Positions 51,263 through 60,209 are shown, counted from the first letter of the stretch. The stretch is 64,000 nt of DNA from Mesoflavibacter sp037029465 (GCF_037029465.1 NZ_JAYMEM010000026.1:62001-126000), one strand, 5' to 3'. Program-made: numbers and translations. Notes: generated from the sequence alone by a model not told the origin.

Positions 51263-51704
51263 AATAGAAAAATTAATTGAAAAGTACGAAAACGGAGAAA
51301 CAACGCTTAAAGAAGAAGCACAGTTAAAAGACTATTTTTCGCAAGAAACTGTAGCGCCTCATTTAGAGCAATATAAAGCCTTGTTTAATTACTTTTCTTT
51401 TAGCCAGCAAGAAACCTTTACTAAACAACTTCCATTAAAAACTAAAACGAAATTTAATTATAAGTGGTTAAGTGTTGCAGCAGTAATTGCGTTGATGGTT
51501 GGGTTTTATTTTAATCGAAATGAAACTATTACAGAACAAGACAAACAAGATTATGAAAAAGCAAAATCATATTTACAGTTAGTATCTCAAACCCTTAATA
51601 AAGGAACTAAACAAGTTGAGTATTTAACCGCAATAAACCAAGCAGGTAAACAGGTTAACTATTTAAAAGAAATGAATAACCCAATAGAAAGAATTTACAA
51701 ATAA
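51249..51704 (+). CDS. Single-pass membrane protein, probable anti-sigma factor
   Basis: 151 residues. The cytoplasmic N-terminal half contains EIEKLIEKYENGETTLKEEA, a pattern common in Bacteroidetes anti-sigma-like proteins, and then YFSQETVAPHLEQYKALFNY. One transmembrane helix lies at about 75-91 (LSVAAVIALMVGFYF), with the C-terminus outside. Its start lies 14 bp inside the sigma gene, so translation is coupled, as expected for a sigma/anti-sigma pair. No zinc motif. Confidence 0.78.
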   Translation: MVLNEIEKLIEKYENGETTLKEEAQLKDYFSQETVAPHLEQYKALFNYFSFSQQETFTKQLPLKTKTKFNYKWLSVAAVIALMVGFYFNRNETITEQDKQDYEKAKSYLQLVSQTLNKGTKQVEYLTAINQAGKQVNYLKEMNNPIERIYK

Positions 51705-51711
51705 AAACAAG

Positions 51712-52302
51712 ATGAAAACAACTAAAACAAATACAATGAAAAAATCAATATTAATAGCAGTAATAGCATTATTAATGCTTCCATTATCAGGAATGGCTCA
51801 AAATGTTTTTGAAAAATATAGTGATAATGAAAACGTAACTTATGTTTCAATAAAGCCAAAAATGTTTCAGATGTTAGCAAAAATGGATATAAATACAGAC
51901 GATCCAGAAGCGCAAGAATACATTAATATGGTAAATAGTATTACCAGTTTTAAAACTATGGCAACAGACGATAAAGATATTTCTTCAGATATCGTAAAAT
52001 GGGTAAAATCAAGAAGCGCTTCTTTAGAAGAATTAATGGTAGTAAAAGATAATGGAGTAAACATGACGTTTTACATTAAAGAAGGAAAAGACGAAGATCA
52101 TGTAAGCGAATTACTAATGTTTATTAACGGATTAGAAGCTGTTACAAAAAATAGTAATATTGAAGTAAACGGAAAAAAACGAACAGTAGAAACCGTTGTA
52201 ATTAGTATAACCGGAGATATTGATTTAAATCAAATTTCAAAACTTGCTAATAAAATGGATTTACCTGGTGGCGATGAGTTAGAGAAAAAAAATAAAAAAT
52301 AA
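51712..52302 (+). CDS. DUF4252 family exported protein
   Basis: 196 residues. A signal peptide best fits from the internal ATG at 51736 (MKKSILIAVIALLMLPLSG, cleaved after MAQ), so that start is as likely as 51712. The body fits DUF4252, a Bacteroidetes family of about 160-200 residues: VTYVSIKPKMFQMLAKM near the start and the later LEELMVVKDNGVNMTFYIKE. No lipobox, so periplasmic. Third gene of ECF operon 2; the next gene is a shorter lipoprotein paralogue. Function unknown; a regulon effector or sensor role is inferred. Confidence 0.82.
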   Translation: MKTTKTNTMKKSILIAVIALLMLPLSGMAQNVFEKYSDNENVTYVSIKPKMFQMLAKMDINTDDPEAQEYINMVNSITSFKTMATDDKDISSDIVKWVKSRSASLEELMVVKDNGVNMTFYIKEGKDEDHVSELLMFINGLEAVTKNSNIEVNGKKRTVETVVISITGDIDLNQISKLANKMDLPGGDELEKKNKK

Positions 52303-52308
52303 AAACCC

Positions 52309-52851
52309 ATGAAAAACCAGCTAAAATCAATAATTACAGTACTTACAATAGCACTGCTTTTTGTAAGCTGTAAAGACGAAAATTCAATACAAACTTACTT
52401 TGTAGATCATAGAGAACAACCAGAGTTTTTATCATTAGACTTGTCTGCAAAAATGTTAGATTTATCTAAAGCAGATTTAACAGTAGAGCAACAAGAAGCC
52501 TATAATTCAATTGAAAAATTAGATGTATTAGCTTATCGTGTTAATGATGGAGATGTTGTAGCTTATGAGCAAGAACTTCAAAAAGCAAAAAAAGTCTTCA
52601 AAAATGAAAAGTATGAGGAGTTGATGGAGTTTAAAGACAATGGTATAAGTTTTAAAATAAGTACTATTGGTGATGAAAACACAGTAGACGAGTTTTTAGT
52701 ACTTGCAAACTCAAAAGAAATGGGTTTTACATTTGTCAGAGTAATAGGTGATGAGATGAAACCAGAACAATTAGTAAAACTAATTACCGAACTTCAACAC
52801 GCAGATGTTGATGGCAACCAACTAAATCAATTATTTAATTATTTTAAATAA
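52309..52851 (+). CDS. DUF4252 family lipoprotein
   Basis: 180 residues. Lipobox LLFVSC (Cys21) followed by KDEN. The body matches its neighbour: FLSLDLSAKMLDLSKADL and YEELMEFKDNGISFKISTIG parallel LEELMVVKDNGVNMTFYIKE of the upstream protein, so the two arose by tandem duplication and diverged to a soluble and a lipid-anchored form. It starts 6 bp after its paralogue and is the last gene of ECF operon 2, before a strong terminator. Confidence 0.85.
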   Translation: MKNQLKSIITVLTIALLFVSCKDENSIQTYFVDHREQPEFLSLDLSAKMLDLSKADLTVEQQEAYNSIEKLDVLAYRVNDGDVVAYEQELQKAKKVFKNEKYEELMEFKDNGISFKISTIGDENTVDEFLVLANSKEMGFTFVRVIGDEMKPEQLVKLITELQHADVDGNQLNQLFNYFK

Positions 52852-52871
52852 TTAAGGTTTAAATGTTAATT

Positions 52872-52905
52872 AAAAAGGCTTATCTAAACAGATAAGCCTT
52901 TTTTT
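52872..52905. terminator. Terminator between ECF operon 2 and the purB operon
   Basis: AAAAAGGCTTATCT / AGATAAGCCTTTTT hairpin with a long T run; located between convergent transcripts. Confidence 0.9.
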
Positions 52906-52921
52906 ATTTTTTTATTCTTTA

Positions 52922-53098
52922 TCAAACATCATCGTCTGGTTTTTTTTTAATTAAAATTAAATTAACAATAACAAGACAAAAAGAAATAAGTAAAGCACCA
53001 ATAACAATAGGATTATATAACACATCTAATAAACCTCCTAAAAAAAATATTAGAAGGGTTATGGTTGCAAATAATATAGAAGTCTTGTCTTTAAACAT
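52922..53098 (-). CDS. 58-residue two-TM protein cotranscribed with purB
   Basis: MFKDKTSILFATITLLIFFL opens the frame, with two hydrophobic helices (about 7-26 and 31-50) and a polar tail KKKPDDDV. It starts 1 bp after the purB stop on the same strand, ends before the terminator, and has no overlap with any other gene. Spacing and the clear membrane topology support coding. The family is not recognised; no link to purine synthesis is evident. Confidence 0.7.
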   Translation of the reverse strand: MFKDKTSILFATITLLIFFLGGLLDVLYNPIVIGALLISFCLVIVNLILIKKKPDDDV

Positions 53099-53099
53099 T

Positions 53100-54443
53100 T
53101 TAAATTCCTGTATAATTACTAGGAGTTATAGCTTTTAATTCATTTTTTATCGAATCATTTACGTCTAATGTATCAATAAAATTTGAAATAGAATTTTGGT
53201 TTATAGTTTCATTAGTTCTTGTTAAACCTTTTAAAGCTTCGTAAGGGTTAGGATAACCTTCGCGTCTTAAAATGGTTTGAATGGCTTCTGCAACTACAGC
53301 CCAATTGTTTTCTAAGTCATTAGCAAACTTTACTTCGTTTAAAAGTAATTTACCTAAACCTTTTAAAGTTGAAGCAAAGCCAATTAAAGTATGTCCAAAT
53401 GGTACACCAACATTACGTAAAACTGTACTATCTGTTAAGTCTCTTTGCAGTCTAGAGATTGGTAATTTTGCAGAAAGATGCTCGAAAATAGCATTTGCAA
53501 TACCTAAGTTTCCTTCAGAGTTTTCAAAATCTATAGGATTTACTTTATGTGGCATTGCGCTACTACCAACTTCTCCTTTTTTAATTTTTTGCTTAAAATA
53601 GTCCATAGACACATACGTCCAAATATCTCTGTCAAGGTCAATTATAATGGTGTTGATACGTTTTAAGCAGTCAAATAAAGCAGCCATGTGGTCATAATGC
53701 TCTATTTGAGTTGTTGGGAAAGAATGTTGTAAACCTAATTTTTCTTGAACAAAACTAGTCCCAAAAGCTTTCCAATCTATATTTGGATATGCAACTTTGT
53801 GTGCGTTGTAATTACCTGTTGCACCACCAAATTTTGCAGCGCTTGGTATATCGTTAAGTAAGTTAAATTGCTCTTCAAGTCTAACAACAAAAACCATAAT
53901 CTCTTTTCCTAATCGTGTAGGAGATGCTGGTTGACCGTGTGTTCTGGCAAGCATTGGTACATCTTTCCACTCTTCAGCAAGACGTTTTAATTCTTTTAAA
54001 ACATTAAGGTATTCTGGCACGTAAGCATCATTCATTGCTTCCTTAATGCTTAATGGTATTGCTGTGTTGTTAATGTCTTGAGAGGTTAATCCAAAGTGAA
54101 TAAATTCTTTATAATCACTTAATCCTAGTGCATCAAATTTTTCTTTAATAAAGTATTCAACAGCTTTTACATCGTGGTTGGTTACTTTTTCTATGTCTTT
54201 TATAGCTTGCGCGTCTTCAGAAGAAAATTCTTTGTAAATTTTTCTAAGGTCTTCAAATACAGATGTATTAACATCTTCTAGTTGAGGTAAAGGCACTTCA
54301 CAAAGCGCAATAAAATATTCAATTTCAACTAAAACACGATATTTGATTAATGCTTCTTCAGAGAAAAAATCTTGTAACTTTTCTACTTTATTTCTGTATC
54401 TACCATCAATAGGAGAGATGGCATTTAATTGGCTTAAAGACAT
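53100..54443 (-). CDS. purB: Adenylosuccinate lyase
   Basis: 447 residues of the fumarase/aspartase superfamily. It cleaves SAICAR to AICAR and adenylosuccinate to AMP, releasing fumarate, in the cytoplasm. Seen: LNAISPIDGRYRNKVEKLQD at the N-terminus (E. coli-type PurB), ARTHGQPASPTRLGKE with the catalytic His, and the mobile-loop signature GSSAMPHKVNPIDFENSEGN carrying the catalytic Ser. Length fits the family (about 450). The 58-residue membrane protein gene follows 1 bp later; a HEAT-like gene lies 84 bp upstream on the same strand. Confidence 0.97.
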   Translation of the reverse strand: MSLSQLNAISPIDGRYRNKVEKLQDFFSEEALIKYRVLVEIEYFIALCEVPLPQLEDVNTSVFEDLRKIYKEFSSEDAQAIKDIEKVTNHDVKAVEYFIKEKFDALGLSDYKEFIHFGLTSQDINNTAIPLSIKEAMNDAYVPEYLNVLKELKRLAEEWKDVPMLARTHGQPASPTRLGKEIMVFVVRLEEQFNLLNDIPSAAKFGGATGNYNAHKVAYPNIDWKAFGTSFVQEKLGLQHSFPTTQIEHYDHMAALFDCLKRINTIIIDLDRDIWTYVSMDYFKQKIKKGEVGSSAMPHKVNPIDFENSEGNLGIANAIFEHLSAKLPISRLQRDLTDSTVLRNVGVPFGHTLIGFASTLKGLGKLLLNEVKFANDLENNWAVVAEAIQTILRREGYPNPYEALKGLTRTNETINQNSISNFIDTLDVNDSIKNELKAITPSNYTGI

Positions 54444-54527
54444 ATTTTGCTTGTTTTTTTGAAAGGCATAAAGATAGTTTTTTAAGAGGAAGACAAAAAT
54501 TAATCAGTCTATAAATTTTTTAAAAAA

Positions 54528-55091
54528 TTAAGCTTTAATTTTTTTTAAGATATGTCTTGCTCTAGCTTTAAATGCTGCGCTTTCATTATAAAAATCACGC
54601 TCTAAAATAATTGCCAATTCTGGATGAATCCAATCAAATTCTTTTCCAAAAAGATATAAAGTTGTCATAGAATAGGCTTTTGGTGCCACTTTATAATCGC
54701 CAATCATATATTCAAAAGCAACTTCCACAATACGTTCTTTATGAGTTTGTGTTAATGAAGTTTTTATTTTGTTTTCTGTTTTAGAAAAGTACGCCTTAGC
54801 TAAATATTCACAAATTTTGGCTACAGGTCTAACAGCTTGTTCTTTTTTAACCCGATGCATATTTTTGGTAAATACATCTAAATATGGGATAATAATGTCT
54901 AAATTATCTTTACACGCAAATTCTAAAACCCAAGCCGCTCTTGGTGAAACCTTATCGTCAACTTGCATTAAAATTTCTATAAGTTTTGGGATCAAACTAC
55001 TGTTATTAATAACCATTTGTGCGTAATACATTCTGTTTTCTCTAGAATGGTTGACGTAATTTAATTCGTTATAAAGCGTTTCTGTAGTCAA
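54528..55091 (-). CDS. HEAT/ARM-like helical protein
   Basis: 187 residues, almost all helical. Repeated helix pairs such as SLIPKLIEILMQVDDKVSPR and AAWVLEFACKDNLDIIIPYL look like HEAT/ARM repeats. It lies directly upstream of purB on the same strand, a pairing I know from flavobacteria, where it is often mislabelled as adenylosuccinate lyase because of the neighbour; no lyase motif is present. No signal peptide. A scaffold or binding role is possible; function unknown. Confidence 0.7.
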   Translation of the reverse strand: MTTETLYNELNYVNHSRENRMYYAQMVINNSSLIPKLIEILMQVDDKVSPRAAWVLEFACKDNLDIIIPYLDVFTKNMHRVKKEQAVRPVAKICEYLAKAYFSKTENKIKTSLTQTHKERIVEVAFEYMIGDYKVAPKAYSMTTLYLFGKEFDWIHPELAIILERDFYNESAAFKARARHILKKIKA

Positions 55092-55126
55092 AGATTTAGT
55101 ATTTTTAAACTTTAAATTTAGTTAAA

Positions 55127-55603
55127 ATGAAAATAGTAAAGAAAATTTTAATGGCATTGCTAATTATATTGGTAATTGCACAATTCTTTTCTCCAGAAAA
55201 AAACATTGGAGATACAACAGATTTAACCGCTTTTTTAGATGAAACTAAGCCGAATGATGAGGTAAAAGCTATTTTAAAAACCACTTGTTACGATTGTCAT
55301 AGTAGTAACACTGTTTATCCTTGGTATAGCAAGATAACACCTGTAAATTATTGGATGGCAGAGCATGTAGAAGACGGAAAAAAACATCTTAACTTTTCCA
55401 AATGGGCAGATTATTCAATAAAAAGGAAAGATCATAAATTTGAAGAATTAATAGAAGAAGTAGAAGAAAAAGAAATGCCATTACCAAGCTATACATGGTC
55501 GCATACAGAAGCAGATTTAAGTCCAGAACAGATTGAAGCAGTTGTAGCTTGGGCAAAAAAAGTACGTATGGGTTATGCGGTACAATCTATTCCTCAAAAA
55601 TAA
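55127..55603 (+). CDS. Exported haem-binding (Haem_bd) protein
   Basis: 158 residues. An N-terminal hydrophobic anchor (about 6-22, LMALLIILVIAQFF) leads into a Haem_bd domain with one c-type haem motif, TCYDCHSS (Cys54, Cys57, His58), followed by YPWYSKITPVNYWM and late MPLPSYTWSH, whose Met or His may be the distal ligand. Such proteins are small periplasmic cytochrome-like electron carriers or haem proteins in Bacteroidetes. The glycosyltransferase gene starts 3 bp after its stop, an odd but tight pairing. Confidence 0.85.
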   Translation: MKIVKKILMALLIILVIAQFFSPEKNIGDTTDLTAFLDETKPNDEVKAILKTTCYDCHSSNTVYPWYSKITPVNYWMAEHVEDGKKHLNFSKWADYSIKRKDHKFEELIEEVEEKEMPLPSYTWSHTEADLSPEQIEAVVAWAKKVRMGYAVQSIPQK

Positions 55604-55606
55604 TTA

Positions 55607-56842
55607 ATGAGTAAAAAAGTATTAATCATAGGGTTTGTTTGGCCAGAACCTAAAAGTTCGGCAGCAGGAAGTAGGATGTTACAGCTTATTGAGATGTTTC
55701 AGCAAGCTGATTATGATATTACTTTTGCTACAACTTGTAGTAAAACAGATAACGCTTATGATCTTGAATCTATTAATATAAAAGTTGAAAGCATTAAGTT
55801 GAACGACTCTAGTTTTGATACTTTTATAAAAAAACTAAACCCAAATATTGTTCTTTTTGATCGTTTTATGACCGAAGAACAATTTGGTTGGCGTGTTGCA
55901 GAACAATGTCCTGATGCGCTAAGAATTTTGGATACAGAAGATTTGCATTTTTTAAGAAAAGGAAGACAACAAGCCTTAAAAGATCAAGCGCTTTTTGATA
56001 TTTCTTATTTGCAAAATGACTTTGCTAAACGCGAAATTGCAAGTATTTTAAGATCAGATTTAAGTTTAATCATCTCTCAAGTAGAACAAGATATTTTAAT
56101 TACTCAATTTGGGATAAGTCCAAGCTTATTGTACTACTTGCCGTTTATGTTAGAGCCAGTATCTATTGAGGATCAAAAGCAAGCTCCTAATTTTAAACAG
56201 CGTCAGCACTTTGTAACAATCGGTAATTTTTTACACGAGCCCAACGCAGATGCTGTAAATTATCTTAAAACCGATATTTGGCCATTAATAAGAAAAGAAT
56301 TACCTAAAGCCGAAATGCATGTATATGGCGCATATGCATCACAAAAACATTTGCAATTAAACGATCCTAAAAACGGATTTTTAATTAAAGGATTTGCCGA
56401 AGATGTTTCAGAAGTTGTAAAACAAGCCAAAGTACTTTTAGCGCCATTACGTTTTGGTGCTGGTTTAAAAGGAAAAATTATTGATGCCATGAAAACAGGG
56501 ACACCTTGCGTTACAACAACCATTGGAGCAGAAGGTATGTATGGTACATTAAAAGACACCAATGCTTTTATAGAAGATGATGCTAAAAATTTTGCTAAAC
56601 AAGCGGTGGAGTTATATACCAACAAAATCTATTGGCGTGGTAAACAAAAAAATGGGTTTAGAATTCTTAATACGTTTTACGATAAAAACATCTATTTAAA
56701 AGATACTATTGAAACTATTAAGCATATTGAAGCCGAATTACCGCTTCGTCGTCAAAAAAACTTCATAGGGCAAATGCTTCAACATCACACACTACAAAGT
56801 AATAAGTATATGAGTAAGTGGATAGAAGAGAAGAATAAATAA
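55607..56842 (+). CDS. GT4-type glycosyltransferase
   Basis: 411 residues, GT-B fold. N-terminal part: KVLIIGFVWPEPKSSAAGSR, an acceptor-domain strand and glycine loop. C-terminal part: PNADAVNYLKTDIWPLI, AEMHVYGAY, then the donor-binding APLRFGAGLKGKIIDAMKTG and PCVTTTIGAEGM, matching the Glyco_trans_1_4 pattern with the conserved Glu. Cytoplasmic, no membrane helix. Sugar and acceptor unknown. It is translated just behind the haem-binding protein gene (3 bp); a tandem with the ABC-F gene downstream is interrupted by a 66-bp leader. Confidence 0.85.
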   Translation: MSKKVLIIGFVWPEPKSSAAGSRMLQLIEMFQQADYDITFATTCSKTDNAYDLESINIKVESIKLNDSSFDTFIKKLNPNIVLFDRFMTEEQFGWRVAEQCPDALRILDTEDLHFLRKGRQQALKDQALFDISYLQNDFAKREIASILRSDLSLIISQVEQDILITQFGISPSLLYYLPFMLEPVSIEDQKQAPNFKQRQHFVTIGNFLHEPNADAVNYLKTDIWPLIRKELPKAEMHVYGAYASQKHLQLNDPKNGFLIKGFAEDVSEVVKQAKVLLAPLRFGAGLKGKIIDAMKTGTPCVTTTIGAEGMYGTLKDTNAFIEDDAKNFAKQAVELYTNKIYWRGKQKNGFRILNTFYDKNIYLKDTIETIKHIEAELPLRRQKNFIGQMLQHHTLQSNKYMSKWIEEKNK

Positions 56843-56880
56843 AAAACATTACGTTACATTACTCTTTTTATTACTTTCGC

Positions 56881-56908
56881 AACCCTAAACTTATAGGGTT
56901 ATTTTTTT
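56881..56908 (+). promoter_or_regulatory. 5' hairpin and T-tract leader of the ABC-F gene
   Basis: AACCCTA (56881-56887) and TAGGGTT (56894-56900) form a stem with a 6-base loop, followed by ATTTTTTT and at once the ATG at 56909. Just upstream, TACTTTCG is one base from TAnnTTTG, so a transcript could begin with this hairpin. It has the form of a weak terminator, or of a 5'-end stabiliser with an AU-rich ribosome landing site. Confidence 0.5.
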
Positions 56909-58546
56909 ATGATTTCAGTAGATAATTTAGCAGTAGAATTTAGCGGAACAACACTATTTAAAGATGTGTCTTTCGTTATAAATCCAACCGATAAAATTGC
57001 CCTTATGGGAAAAAACGGTGCAGGAAAATCTACAATGATGAAGATTGTTGCAGGTGTGCAAAATGCAACTAGAGGACATGTGCGTGCACCAAAAGATGCA
57101 GTAATCGCCTATTTACCACAACATTTATTAACTGAAGATAATTGTACCGTTTTTGAAGAAGCAGCAAAAGCATTTAAACATGTTTTTGAAATGCGAGATG
57201 AAATGGAAAAGCTTAACAAAGCATTAGAAACACGTACAGATTACGAAAGTGACGAGTATATGTCTATCATAGAAAAAGTGTCCGATTTAGGTGAAAAATA
57301 TTATGCTTTAGAAGATGTTAATTATGATGCCGAAGTAGAAAAAGCACTTAAAGGTTTAGGTTTTAAACAAGAAGATTTTACCCGTCAAACCAATGAGTTT
57401 TCTGGTGGTTGGCGTATGCGAATCGAGTTGGCTAAAATACTCTTACAAAAACCAGATTTAATCCTGTTAGATGAGCCTACAAACCACATAGATATTGAAT
57501 CTGTAATTTGGTTAGAAGATTTCTTAGTCAATAAAGCCAATGCAGTTATGGTCATTTCACATGACAGAGCGTTTATTGATAATATTACCAATCGTACCAT
57601 TGAGGTAACTATGGGACGTATTTACGACTATAAAGCCAATTATAGTCACTATTTGCAATTACGTGCAGATAGACGTAGCCATCAATTAAAAGCATATCAA
57701 GAACAACAAAAATTTATCGCCGATAACATGGCGTTTATAGAACGTTTTAAAGGTACATATTCTAAAACTAATCAAGTTGCTTCGCGCGAGCGTATGCTTG
57801 AAAAGTTAGAAATTATTGAAATTGACGAAATAGATAATTCTTCATTAAAATTACGTTTTCCGCCAGCACCAAGATCTGGAGATTATCCAGTTACGGTTAA
57901 AGACGTTTCAAAAGCATACGATAATAAAGTTGTCTTTAAAGATGCAAATATGTCTATAGCAAGAGGTGAAAAAGTCTGTTTTGTTGGAAGAAATGGTGAA
58001 GGAAAATCTACAATGATAAAAGCCATTTTAAACGAAATAGAAGTTGATGGTACTTGCCAATTAGGACACAATGTTAAAGTTGGTTATTTTGCTCAAAATC
58101 AAGCTTCTTTATTAGATGAAGAATTGACTATTTTTCAAACTGTAGATGAAGTTGCGCAAGGCGATATTAGAACCCAAATAAAGAATATTTTAGGTCGTTT
58201 TATGTTTGCTGGTGATGATATTGATAAAAAAGTTGGTGTGTTATCTGGAGGAGAAAAAACCAGATTAGCAATGGTTAAATTGCTTTTAGAACCAGTTAAT
58301 TTGTTGATTTTAGACGAACCAACAAACCATTTAGATTTAAAATCTAAAGACGTTTTAAAAGAAGCACTTTTAGAGTTTGATGGTACATTAATTTTGGTGT
58401 CTCACGACCGTGATTTCTTGCAAGGTTTATCTCAAAAAGTATTCGAATTTAAAAATCAACGCGTTATAGAACATTTTGAAACTATAGACGCTTTCTTAGA
58501 ACGTAACCGTATTGAAAGAATAGCAGATATTAACTTTAATAAATAA
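56909..58546 (+). CDS. ABC-F family translation factor ATPase
   Basis: 545 residues with two ABC domains and no transmembrane segment. Domain 1: Walker A GKNGAGKST, signature FSGGWRMR, Walker B LILLDEPTNHID. Domain 2: Walker A GRNGEGKST, signature LSGGEKTR, Walker B LLILDEPTNHLD. The charged interdomain linker (about 245-330) is the part that reaches the ribosomal P site. This order and length fit the YbiT/EttA-like housekeeping ABC-F group that rescues or paces ribosomes; antibiotic-resistance ABC-F proteins look similar, but there is no resistance context. The leader hairpin upstream may regulate it. Confidence 0.92.
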   Translation: MISVDNLAVEFSGTTLFKDVSFVINPTDKIALMGKNGAGKSTMMKIVAGVQNATRGHVRAPKDAVIAYLPQHLLTEDNCTVFEEAAKAFKHVFEMRDEMEKLNKALETRTDYESDEYMSIIEKVSDLGEKYYALEDVNYDAEVEKALKGLGFKQEDFTRQTNEFSGGWRMRIELAKILLQKPDLILLDEPTNHIDIESVIWLEDFLVNKANAVMVISHDRAFIDNITNRTIEVTMGRIYDYKANYSHYLQLRADRRSHQLKAYQEQQKFIADNMAFIERFKGTYSKTNQVASRERMLEKLEIIEIDEIDNSSLKLRFPPAPRSGDYPVTVKDVSKAYDNKVVFKDANMSIARGEKVCFVGRNGEGKSTMIKAILNEIEVDGTCQLGHNVKVGYFAQNQASLLDEELTIFQTVDEVAQGDIRTQIKNILGRFMFAGDDIDKKVGVLSGGEKTRLAMVKLLLEPVNLLILDEPTNHLDLKSKDVLKEALLEFDGTLILVSHDRDFLQGLSQKVFEFKNQRVIEHFETIDAFLERNRIERIADINFNK

Positions 58547-58549
58547 CCA

Positions 58550-59224
58550 CTAACGTATTTCATTTATAAAATCTTTAATACCTTCTGTAGCAGTTTTACC
58601 TATTACGGTTAAATTTTCTTTTGATGCTATAGAAGGTTTTGGATCTATATAAAATTTAGGTATATCTTTAGAAGTATAATGCATTAAACTAGCAGCAGGA
58701 TAAACTTGTAAAGAGGTACCAATAATTAATAAAACATCTGCAGTTTGACAGATGTTAATAGCCTTTTCAAACAACGGAACATCTTCTCCAAACCAAACAA
58801 TATGTGGTCTTAATTGTATTCCGTTTTTATCAGTAGTACCTAAAACAATATCATTTTTCCAATCAACGACAGAGTTGTCATCAGCAATATTTCTTGCTTT
58901 AAATAATTCGCCATGTAAGTGAGTTACGTTACTACTTCCTGCGCGTTCATGTAAATCGTCTACATTTTGAGTAACTATAGATACTTTAAAGTCATTTTCA
59001 AGTTTAGCTAAAGCCTCATGTGCAGCATTTGGTTGTACCGTTTTTAATTGTCTTCTACGTTGGTTGTAAAATTCCAAAACTAGATCGGGATTATTAGCAA
59101 AACCTTGTGGTGAAGCTACTTTCATTACATCATGTCCTTCCCATAAACCGTTTTCGTCTCTAAAGGTTTTCAATCCGCTTTCAGCACTCATGCCAGCGCC
59201 TGTTAAAACTACAAGATGTTTCAT
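58550..59224 (-). CDS. Sirtuin NAD-dependent protein deacylase without zinc cysteines
   Basis: 224 residues. NAD-binding motif GAGMSAESGLKTFRDENG (9-26), QNVDDLHERAG (86-96) and catalytic His104 in HLHGE. Tyr53 and Arg56 (FYNQRR) are the pair that recognises succinyl or malonyl lysine in SIRT5/CobB, so it is probably a desuccinylase. The four zinc-binding cysteines normally found between HGE and RPHIVWFGE are absent: residues 106-145 contain none. A shortened, metal-free small domain is thus expected. It ends 3 bp from the convergent ABC-F gene. Confidence 0.9.
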   Translation of the reverse strand: MKHLVVLTGAGMSAESGLKTFRDENGLWEGHDVMKVASPQGFANNPDLVLEFYNQRRRQLKTVQPNAAHEALAKLENDFKVSIVTQNVDDLHERAGSSNVTHLHGELFKARNIADDNSVVDWKNDIVLGTTDKNGIQLRPHIVWFGEDVPLFEKAINICQTADVLLIIGTSLQVYPAASLMHYTSKDIPKFYIDPKPSIASKENLTVIGKTATEGIKDFINEIR

Positions 59225-59319
59225 TTTTTTGTTATATTTTTACAGCGTAAATGCAGTTTAAGGTTGAGTCGCTACAATTCTTAAACAATTAATTAAAGCT
59301 AATCAATAATTTTTAATCC

Positions 59320-60141
59320 ATGAAAAACTTAAAAAGACTTTCATTACTTGTTTCATTTTTAGTATTCATAACCAGTTGTACTAAAGATGACGTTGATGGC
59401 GTTGTAGAAATTGCCTCAAAAACGTACCAACTACAACCAACAAATGGCAATAATGTGTCAGGTACAGCTAGATTTATTAATAATTCTAACGGAACAATAA
59501 GTGTTGAATTGAATTTAACAGGAACTTCGTCTAGTGCAACGTTACCTGCTCACATTCATTCTAATACTGCTGCCGAAACTGGTCCAATTAGTATCACTTT
59601 AGTTTCTACTTCTGGTGAGACAGGAGAAAGTGTTTCTACTTTCAACATAAAAGATGATGGTACGCAAATTACTTACCAACAATTACTTAATATGGATGGT
59701 TATTTGGCTGTACATGCAGATACTAACAACTCTCAAGTTGTTGCAACTGTAGATATTGGTCAAAATGAATTAACGCAAAACACAACTTCTTATACTTTAC
59801 AAGAGGCAGATTTAGCTGGAGTAACAGGAAATGTAACTTTTACAGAACGAATTAACGGAGAAGCGTTAGCAACTTTCAATCTTTCAGGTTTACCTTCAGG
59901 AGGATCACATCCTGCTTATATTTTTACTGGTGATTTAGCTAATGCGCCTGGTAATCTTTTGTTTGCATTTAATAATATAGATGGTACAACGGGAATAGGA
60001 TATTCTAATATTGATCAAGATGAAAACGGAAATCCGTTACTATATCAAGACTTATTAACTTTAGATGCTTACGTAGATGTTGTTTTAAGTGAATCCACCA
60101 CAAATTATCACTTAGCACAAGGAAATATTGGCGCTAATTAA
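59320..60141 (+). CDS. Lipoprotein with two CHRD domains
   Basis: 273 residues. Lipobox VFITSC (Cys20) followed by TKDDVDG, acidic and therefore perhaps surface-exposed. Two CHRD-type beta domains of about 115 residues follow, one opening YQLQPTNGNNVSGTARFI and the other YTLQEADLAGVTGNVTF; each has the HIH or HPAYIF motif (LPAHIHSN; GGSHPAYIFTG) and a YQQLLNMDGYLAVH or YQDLLTLDAYVDV segment. CHRD domains occur in secreted bacterial proteins of unknown role. Monocistronic, terminator at 60167-60198. Confidence 0.88.
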   Translation: MKNLKRLSLLVSFLVFITSCTKDDVDGVVEIASKTYQLQPTNGNNVSGTARFINNSNGTISVELNLTGTSSSATLPAHIHSNTAAETGPISITLVSTSGETGESVSTFNIKDDGTQITYQQLLNMDGYLAVHADTNNSQVVATVDIGQNELTQNTTSYTLQEADLAGVTGNVTFTERINGEALATFNLSGLPSGGSHPAYIFTGDLANAPGNLLFAFNNIDGTTGIGYSNIDQDENGNPLLYQDLLTLDAYVDVVLSESTTNYHLAQGNIGAN

Positions 60142-60166
60142 AAGTAAAATTTTAAATATAAAAACG

Positions 60167-60198
60167 AACCTGATAGTAAATAACTGTCAGGTTTTTTT
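60167..60198 (+). terminator. Terminator of the CHRD lipoprotein gene
   Basis: AACCTGA / TCAGGTT stem with a 13-base loop and a T run, 25 bp after the stop. Confidence 0.8.
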
Positions 60199-60209
60199 AT
60201 TTTTAGCCC

